A stretch of DNA of 33,613 nucleotides from NCBI GenBank assembly GCA_003217875.1, contig QHMR01000013.1:1-33613 (forward strand), in the 5' to 3' direction. Below the pieces are notes generated by a model. It ran no database searches. It saw only the letters and a program-made list of their open reading frames with translations, and was not told where the DNA came from. Source of the stretch: Verrucomicrobiota bacterium. Lineage in GTDB: Bacteria; Verrucomicrobiota; Verrucomicrobiia; Chthoniobacterales; UBA10450. The translations under genes were made by a program, and so were the position numbers. Position 1 is the stretch's first letter; each line of letters opens with the position of its first letter. Shown piece after piece: positions 27,967 to 33,613 of the stretch.

Positions 27967-28860
27967 TTAATCAACCACCGCCCTGGTCAAAGCGTCGATG
28001 TAACGTTCGTCGGTTCCGCAACAGCCGACCCAGAATGGTGAGATCGAACTCTCGCGCGCACGCCAATTCGTCCCGCACCCAAGTCTGAACGTCGGTGGCG
28101 GCCAGATGGTTCAGTTTGTCGAGTTCCTCGGGCGAAAGCGGTGAAGTGTTCGCTTTTAATCCGCGAACTCGCTTAACTAGATCCCGCTGCGAAGCGCGCA
28201 ATGCCTGCAAAGCAGTTTCCGCGTGCGTGGGATAGAGGCAGCCGATCATGTAGTGATGCGGAACTGGAGAGATCTCAGCATCGATGCGCGCGATCGTTTC
28301 CGCCAGTGGCGTTCCGTCGAGCATCGTGCCATCGGGATGCAGCATGGGCGCCAACGCATATGGGCGGCCCGTTCCTGCCATCGCTCGGGCAACGCCATAC
28401 AGTTCCGAGAATGCCGGAAAAGTTGGCGCGTAGAGAAGATCGACATCGTTCCTAGCGAGGACGTCTGCCTGTTCGCGATGGTAAGCGAAGGCATCCTTCG
28501 TGCTCAGTGCTTCGTCAGCTGCGTAACCATCCGAAGCCGGCCCGATAACCCCTGCGAGAATGATCCGCGTATTGACGATCTGCCGTGCTATGTTCCCCAG
28601 CAATTCCACCGCAGCGGCGTTCACGCCCTCGACATTGCTTGTCCATTTACGGCTTGCACGCCACGTGGGCGTCCCAAGCTGGATCGGCAATCGGTATCGA
28701 ACTGCTACCTCAGCGTAGCTTTGGTAAATGCGCCGAAGGATCTCACGTCCCGGTTCGTCTCGGAGCAGCTGTAGGCCTCGAAGTCGCCAATCGAGCGTCT
28801 GAATTCATAAATGATCCGCGTCTCAATTCCGCCGTCGGTGAGTGTGATCTCCATCGCCAT
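27967..28860 (-). pseudogene. Homocysteine S-methyltransferase family gene with two frameshifts
   Basis: N-terminal frame MAMEITLTDGGIETRIIYEFRR, then shift to DWRLRGLQLLRDEPGREILRRIYQSYAEVAVRYRLPIQLGTPTWRASRKW...YMIGCLYPTHAETAL...DLTILG, then shift again to GCCGTDERYIDALTRAVVD*. Confidence 0.85.
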
Positions 28861-28950
28861 TTAACGCTGGCGTGATGCCTTGGCTTTGCAAATTCAGACC
28901 TGGCCTGACAATTGCGCATCGTGAAATAACACCGACAATGTCGACCGATT

Positions 28951-29037
28951 GGAAGGGTGGCTGAGTCCGGTTTAAGGCACTCGACTCGAAATCGAGCGTG
29001 GGGAAACTCACCGTGGGTTCGAATCCCACCCCTTCCG
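28951..29037 (+). tRNA. tRNA-Ser (anticodon CGA)
   Basis: GGAAGGG...CCCTTCC acceptor stem, G discriminator, TGGCTGAGTCCGGTTTAAGG D-arm, anticodon arm CTCGA-CTCGAAA-TCGAG, long class II variable arm, GTGGGTTCGAATCCCAC T-arm. No encoded CCA. Confidence 0.95.
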
Positions 29038-29202
29038 CGCCTTGTCTTTAATTGGGCGCGCGGCAAACCGCTCCTCTTGTTCAGACAAAATCGGCAATTA
29101 GCGGCGTCTTCATTATATGATCGCCTGCGTGCCGGCAACGGGATGAAATCAGAGTTGCATCCCGTTTGTTCAACGGCAGCTTCCTCACTTCGTCATTTTT
29201 CT

Positions 29203-32200
29203 ATGAACACGTTCTTTCGGTTTGTTCTTTTGTCTTTGATCGCGTTGGGCGCATTTCCAAGTCCGAGAGTCTCAGCGCAGAAATTACCGGAGACAACGCG
29301 ATTACTGCGTTTCCCAACGACGAATGGAACACAGATCGTTTTTTGTTATGCAGGCGAGCTTTACACGGTCGGCAAAAACGGCGGCACGGCGCGCCGCTTG
29401 ACGAGCGGCCCGGGCTACACTTCGTTTGCGCGCTTCTCGCCGGACGGAACGCAGATCGCGTTCACTTCAGAGTACGACGGCAACAGGGAAGTTTATGTAA
29501 TGCCGGCCGAGGGCGGCACTCCGAAACGCCTGACAACTTCGGCCACACTCGGACGCGACGACGTTTCGGATCGCATGGGACCAAACAACATCGTAATGGC
29601 ATGGGAAAATACTAAACCATTGGTGGTGTTCCGTTCGCGCATGAAATCGTTTAACGATTTCATCGGTTCGCTGTTCGCGGTCGGCCTCGACGCAGAATTG
29701 CCGCAGCAATTGCCCGTCCCGCGCGGCGGCTTTGTCTCGTTTTCTCCGGATGATTCGAAGCTGGCCTACAACCGAGTGTTCCGCGAGTTCCGCACATGGA
29801 AACATTATCGCGGCGGCATGGCAGATGATGTTTGGATCTACGATTTCAAAACAGGCGCGACGGAAAATCTGACGAATAATCCAGCGCAGGACATCTGCCC
29901 GATGTGGGGTCCGGACAACAAAATCTATTTCATCTCCGATCGCGACAATCGGATGAACTTATTCTTTGTCGATCTGGCGACGAAAGAAACAAAGCAGCTC
30001 ACGCACTTCACGGATTACGACATCAAGTTTCCATCCATCGGCAAGGACTCGATAGTTTTCGAGCAAGCGGGGTACATCTGGCGCTACGATCTTGCCACGG
30101 GTCAAGCCACGCCTGTACCCATCGAGATCAAAGAAGATTTCGCGCTTGGCCGTTCGGCGCTGGTTGATGCGTCCAAGCATCTCGAATCGGTGAACCTCGC
30201 GCCCGATGGCGAGCGCACCGTCGTGATCGCGCGCGGCGATCTTTATTCTGTGCCCGCAAAGAACGGCACGCCGCGCAATTTGAGCAAAACCTCAGGCGCG
30301 CACGAACGCGATGCGGTTTGGTCGCCGGACGGAAAATGGATCGCCTACAATTCGGACGCGACCGGCGAGAACGAGTTGTATGTACGTTCGCAAGACGGCA
30401 AAGGCGAGCCGCAGCAAGTCACGAATGGCGCCGACACCTACTACTACGCGCCAAAATGGTCGCCCGACAGCAAGAAGCTGCTGTGGAGCGATCGGTTGCA
30501 ACGATTGCACTATGTCGATGTTGCGAGCAAAGGGGTGACACTCGTCGATCAGGATAAATACGGCGAGATCGAAAGTTATAACTGGTCGCAGGATAGTCAG
30601 TGGATCACTTGGGTGCGCCCCGAGGAGAATGGGATGCCGCGCGTTTATCTTTATTCAGTCGCAAACAAACAGCAGACCGCCGTAACTGACAGCTGGTACG
30701 GCTCCGGCGAAGCAGTCTTCAGCGACGGCGGAAAATATTTGCTGCTTAGCTCCGCCCGGGATTTCAAGCCAACTTTTGGCGACGAGGAATTTGCAAACGT
30801 CTATCGCGACATGGAGCGGGTTTACCTCGTCACGCTCGCGAAGGAGACCGCAAATCCGCTCGCGCCGAAGAGCGATGAAGTCGGCAAGGCTGAGGAAAAA
30901 CGACAAAAGGAAAAGGCGAAGGAAGCTGAAGAAAAAAAGCCGGAGGCGAGCCCGAGCGCGGCAAAAGCAGAAGAAAAACCAAAGAAGCCAGTGGTGGTGA
31001 AAGTTGACACGGACGGCATTCAGAATCGGATCCTCGGTTTGGAAATCACGCCCGGAAATTATCGCAACATCCGGATGCTCGGTGACAATCGCATCTTCTA
31101 CCTGCGCCGCACGGCCGCTGATGAAGTGGGTGAAGAAGAGGAAGACCTATTCGGCGACAAGGACAAGAAATCGCATCTTTGTGTCTACAACATCGATGAG
31201 CGCAAGGAAACCGTACTCGGAGACGCGAACAATTATCAGATCACCTTCGACGGCAAAAAGATGCTGGTGAAGATCAAAAAAGACTACGCCATCATCGACG
31301 TGCCGAAAAACAAGCTCGAAACCAAGGATCACGAGCACAAGATCGAGGGCCTCGACATGCAGTTGGATCGACACGCCGAATGGCGCCAAATCTATTTCGA
31401 GTGCTGGCGCCAAATGCGCGACTTCTTCTACTCGCCCACCATGAACGGGATCGACTGGAAAGCAATGCGCGATAAATATGCCGCGCTGCTGCCGTTCGTT
31501 AATCATCGTAACGATCTCACCTACATCTTAGGCGAGCTCATTAGTGAATTGAATAATGGCCACGCGTACGTCGGCGGCGGCGAACGCCCGGACACGCCAC
31601 GCGTTAAGCTCGGCCTACTCGGCGCTGAGTTTTCGCGCGACCCGGCCACGCGTGCCTATCGCATCGATCGGATTCTACCGGGCGAAAATTGGAACAAGCA
31701 GACGCGTTCGCCGCTGACCGACATCGGCGTGAATGTGAAACCGGGTGATTACATTCTCGCGATCAACAACACGCCCGTTTCGAGCTTGCCGAATCTTTAC
31801 GACGCGCTCATCGGCACCGCCGGTAAACAAGTGATTCTTCGCGTGAACTCAAAACCAACCGATGCTGGCGCGCGCGACGTCACCGTGGTGCCCACCGACA
31901 ACGAAGCGCCGCTTTACTATCTCGATTGGGTGCAAAAGAACATCGATTACACGAACAAGAAAACCGGTGGCGAAGTCGGCTATCTACACATTCCCGACAT
32001 GCAGCAGCCGGGGCTCAACCAGTTCACGAAGCTTTACTTTCCGCAAATCCGTAAGCACGCGCTCATTGTCGATGTCCGTGGTAACGGCGGCGGCTTTGTC
32101 TCGCCACTGGTCATCGAACGATTGCGCCGAGCGCTCGTGATGATTGGGATCGCGCGCAACGGCATGCCGCAAACCGACCCGCCACAAACGTTCACGGGCC

Positions 32201-32589
32201 CGATGGTGACGTTGATCAACGAATTCTCCGCGTCCGACGGCGATATTTTTCCGTATCGCTTCAAGACACTCGGGCTGGGCAAACTTATCGGCAAACGCAC
32301 CTGGGGTGGCGTCATTGGTATTCGCCAATCGCTGCCGCTCGTCGACGGCGGCCAATTTTTCAAACCGGAATTCGCACCCTATTCAAAGGACGGTAAACAA
32401 TGGATTGTCGAAGGCTATGGCGTGGATCCCGACATCGTCATCGATAATGATCCGGGAAAAGAATTCAGAGGCGAAGATCAGCAACTCGATCGCGCGCTTC
32501 AGGAAATCCAGGAAGAATTGAAGACCAAACGATATGACCTGCCTCCGATTCCGCCTTATCCGGACCGGAACCCAGCGAAGACTAGCTAA
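29203..32589 (+). CDS. Tricorn-like S41 family protease with N-terminal signal peptide, beta-propeller repeats, PDZ and S41 domain
   Basis: Signal MNTFFRFVLLSLIALGAFPSPRVSA; repeated FSPDGTQIAF/WSPDGKWIAYNS; PDZ-like LTDIGVNVKPGDYILAINNTPVSS; S41 VRGNGGGFVSPLVIERL and NEFSASDGDIFPY. The track ORF start 28957 lies within the tRNA and is unlikely. Confidence 0.92.
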   Translation: MNTFFRFVLLSLIALGAFPSPRVSAQKLPETTRLLRFPTTNGTQIVFCYAGELYTVGKNGGTARRLTSGPGYTSFARFSPDGTQIAFTSEYDGNREVYVMPAEGGTPKRLTTSATLGRDDVSDRMGPNNIVMAWENTKPLVVFRSRMKSFNDFIGSLFAVGLDAELPQQLPVPRGGFVSFSPDDSKLAYNRVFREFRTWKHYRGGMADDVWIYDFKTGATENLTNNPAQDICPMWGPDNKIYFISDRDNRMNLFFVDLATKETKQLTHFTDYDIKFPSIGKDSIVFEQAGYIWRYDLATGQATPVPIEIKEDFALGRSALVDASKHLESVNLAPDGERTVVIARGDLYSVPAKNGTPRNLSKTSGAHERDAVWSPDGKWIAYNSDATGENELYVRSQDGKGEPQQVTNGADTYYYAPKWSPDSKKLLWSDRLQRLHYVDVASKGVTLVDQDKYGEIESYNWSQDSQWITWVRPEENGMPRVYLYSVANKQQTAVTDSWYGSGEAVFSDGGKYLLLSSARDFKPTFGDEEFANVYRDMERVYLVTLAKETANPLAPKSDEVGKAEEKRQKEKAKEAEEKKPEASPSAAKAEEKPKKPVVVKVDTDGIQNRILGLEITPGNYRNIRMLGDNRIFYLRRTAADEVGEEEEDLFGDKDKKSHLCVYNIDERKETVLGDANNYQITFDGKKMLVKIKKDYAIIDVPKNKLETKDHEHKIEGLDMQLDRHAEWRQIYFECWRQMRDFFYSPTMNGIDWKAMRDKYAALLPFVNHRNDLTYILGELISELNNGHAYVGGGERPDTPRVKLGLLGAEFSRDPATRAYRIDRILPGENWNKQTRSPLTDIGVNVKPGDYILAINNTPVSSLPNLYDALIGTAGKQVILRVNSKPTDAGARDVTVVPTDNEAPLYYLDWVQKNIDYTNKKTGGEVGYLHIPDMQQPGLNQFTKLYFPQIRKHALIVDVRGNGGGFVSPLVIERLRRALVMIGIARNGMPQTDPPQTFTGPMVTLINEFSASDGDIFPYRFKTLGLGKLIGKRTWGGVIGIRQSLPLVDGGQFFKPEFAPYSKDGKQWIVEGYGVDPDIVIDNDPGKEFRGEDQQLDRALQEIQEELKTKRYDLPPIPPYPDRNPAKTS

Positions 32590-32657
32590 CCTCAGTGCGT
32601 CATTGGCCCGGCGTAAAGATGTGGTGCCAGATCACGGGCGCGGATGCTAGCGGAAAG

Positions 32658-32861
32658 TCAATCCCTGTCGGATCGGGCACGGCTGCGCAGCCTGTCAACC
32701 ACGTACCGGATCGAATTGATCACAAGCTGCGGTTGCTCGGTCTGTATGTAGTGGCTCGCGTGTGTGTCGAGGATGAGCCTGGCATCCAAGCGCTCTGTGC
32801 CTTGGGTGGCGAGGGACTTCAGATTGTAGGGCTGATCCGAGATAAGGATGATGACCGGCAT
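32658..32861 (-). pseudogene. C-terminal relic of an alpha/beta hydrolase
   Basis: MPVIILISDQPYNLKSLATQGTERLDARLILDTHASHYIQTEQPQLVINSIRYVVDRLRSR resembles the C-terminal His-containing end of alpha/beta hydrolases (...GHYIQ.DQP..V...I..VV); preceded by an in-frame stop. Confidence 0.6.
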
Positions 32862-33072
32862 CGGTCCCTGTTAAACACGCTCAGCGCTCAATCGAGCCGC
32901 GAAATTCTAAGAGAACAGATTTCCGCGTTTCAGTAGCGAAATCCATAAAGGAAGGATTTTTACGCCTATGATTGAGCAAGGTCTTGAAAAAGTGATCCAT
33001 AGTTTTCCGCACGATATGCAGCCGTTGTTTCCTGCGATCGCGTCGGCAGCTTAAAGCGGCGCGTCCAGCTGT

Positions 33073-33613
33073 ATGGAACGAGTGTTCGAAAATCGAGCAG
33101 AGGCCGGCCGGCAACTGGCGGAGAAGCTCGATAAGTATGCAGGGCGCGACGACGTGATAGTTCTCGGTTTGCCCCGAGGCGGCGTGCCCGTTGCCTACGA
33201 AGTTGCAAAACGGCTGCATGCGCCGTTGGACGTGTTCATTGTGCGTAAGCTCGGTGTTCCCGGTTTTGAAGAACTTGCTGCAGGCGCGATCGCCTCAGGC
33301 GGCGTGCGCGTTTTAAACGAAGATGTCATGCGCGCCATACCGTATGCTGACGAAGCGATTGAAGCGGTAACCGCCAAAGAGACAGCCGAACTCGAACGGC
33401 GCGAACAGATTTATCGGGAGGGACGTCCCCCACCCGAACTGCGCGATCGGATTCTCATCCTCGTCGATGACGGGCTGGCCACCGGCGCAACCATGCGGGC
33501 AGCAGTGAAGGCGCTGCGACAGCGCGGGGTCACCAGAATTGTGGTAGCAGTACCGGTCGGGCCGCCAGACACTTGCCGCGAGCTCGAAGAAGAAGCCGAT
33601 GAGACAATCTGTC
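33073..33613 (+). CDS. Phosphoribosyltransferase family protein, truncated by the window end
   Basis: MERVFENRAEAGRQLAEKLDKYAGRDDVIVLGLPRGGVPVAYEVAKRLHAPLDVFIVRKLGVPGFEELAAGAIASGG...ILILVDDGLATGATMRAAVKALR: PRPP-binding loop signature. Open to window end. Confidence 0.9.
   Translation, partial: MERVFENRAEAGRQLAEKLDKYAGRDDVIVLGLPRGGVPVAYEVAKRLHAPLDVFIVRKLGVPGFEELAAGAIASGGVRVLNEDVMRAIPYADEAIEAVTAKETAELERREQIYREGRPPPELRDRILILVDDGLATGATMRAAVKALRQRGVTRIVVAVPVGPPDTCRELEEEADETIC

Noticed and set aside
28957-29202. N-terminal extension of the 1210-aa ORF
   Set aside because: Runs through tRNA-Ser and lacks coding character; signal peptide begins at ATG 29203.
32595-32936. 113-aa plus-strand ORF
   Set aside because: Opposite strand of the alpha/beta-hydrolase relic; no recognisable family.

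Overview
This is a 33.6 kb bacterial chromosomal fragment. The gene content and style suggest a soil Verrucomicrobia-like genome, but that is an inference and not proven here. Roughly positions 550-15,920 form a surface-glycan or glycosylation locus. It holds a GSCFA-domain protein, four large polytopic membrane proteins of GT-C/GT39/DUF2079 type, five SAM methyltransferase domains (one FkbM-type and one fused to a GT2 domain), and two further GT2 polyprenyl-phosphate-sugar-synthase-like genes. The rest is mostly housekeeping or metabolic: uvrA, a TPR protein, a small secreted protein, a ketol-acid reductoisomerase (KARI) gene, an acyl-CoA dehydrogenase, a B12-dependent ribonucleotide reductase (nrdJ), a homocysteine S-methyltransferase gene, tRNA-Ser(CGA), a Tricorn-like S41 protease and a truncated phosphoribosyltransferase. 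No CRISPR array, transposase, phage module or rRNA was found. The most notable signals are not in the ORF track: (i) a pair of complementary gene relics flanking the GT2 gene at 13955-14896, best explained by an old duplication with reciprocal decay; (ii) a KARI gene frameshifted just before its conserved C-terminal Ser region; (iii) a homocysteine methyltransferase with two frameshifts, one destroying the GGCC zinc motif; (iv) an alpha/beta-hydrolase C-terminal relic near 32.7 kb.
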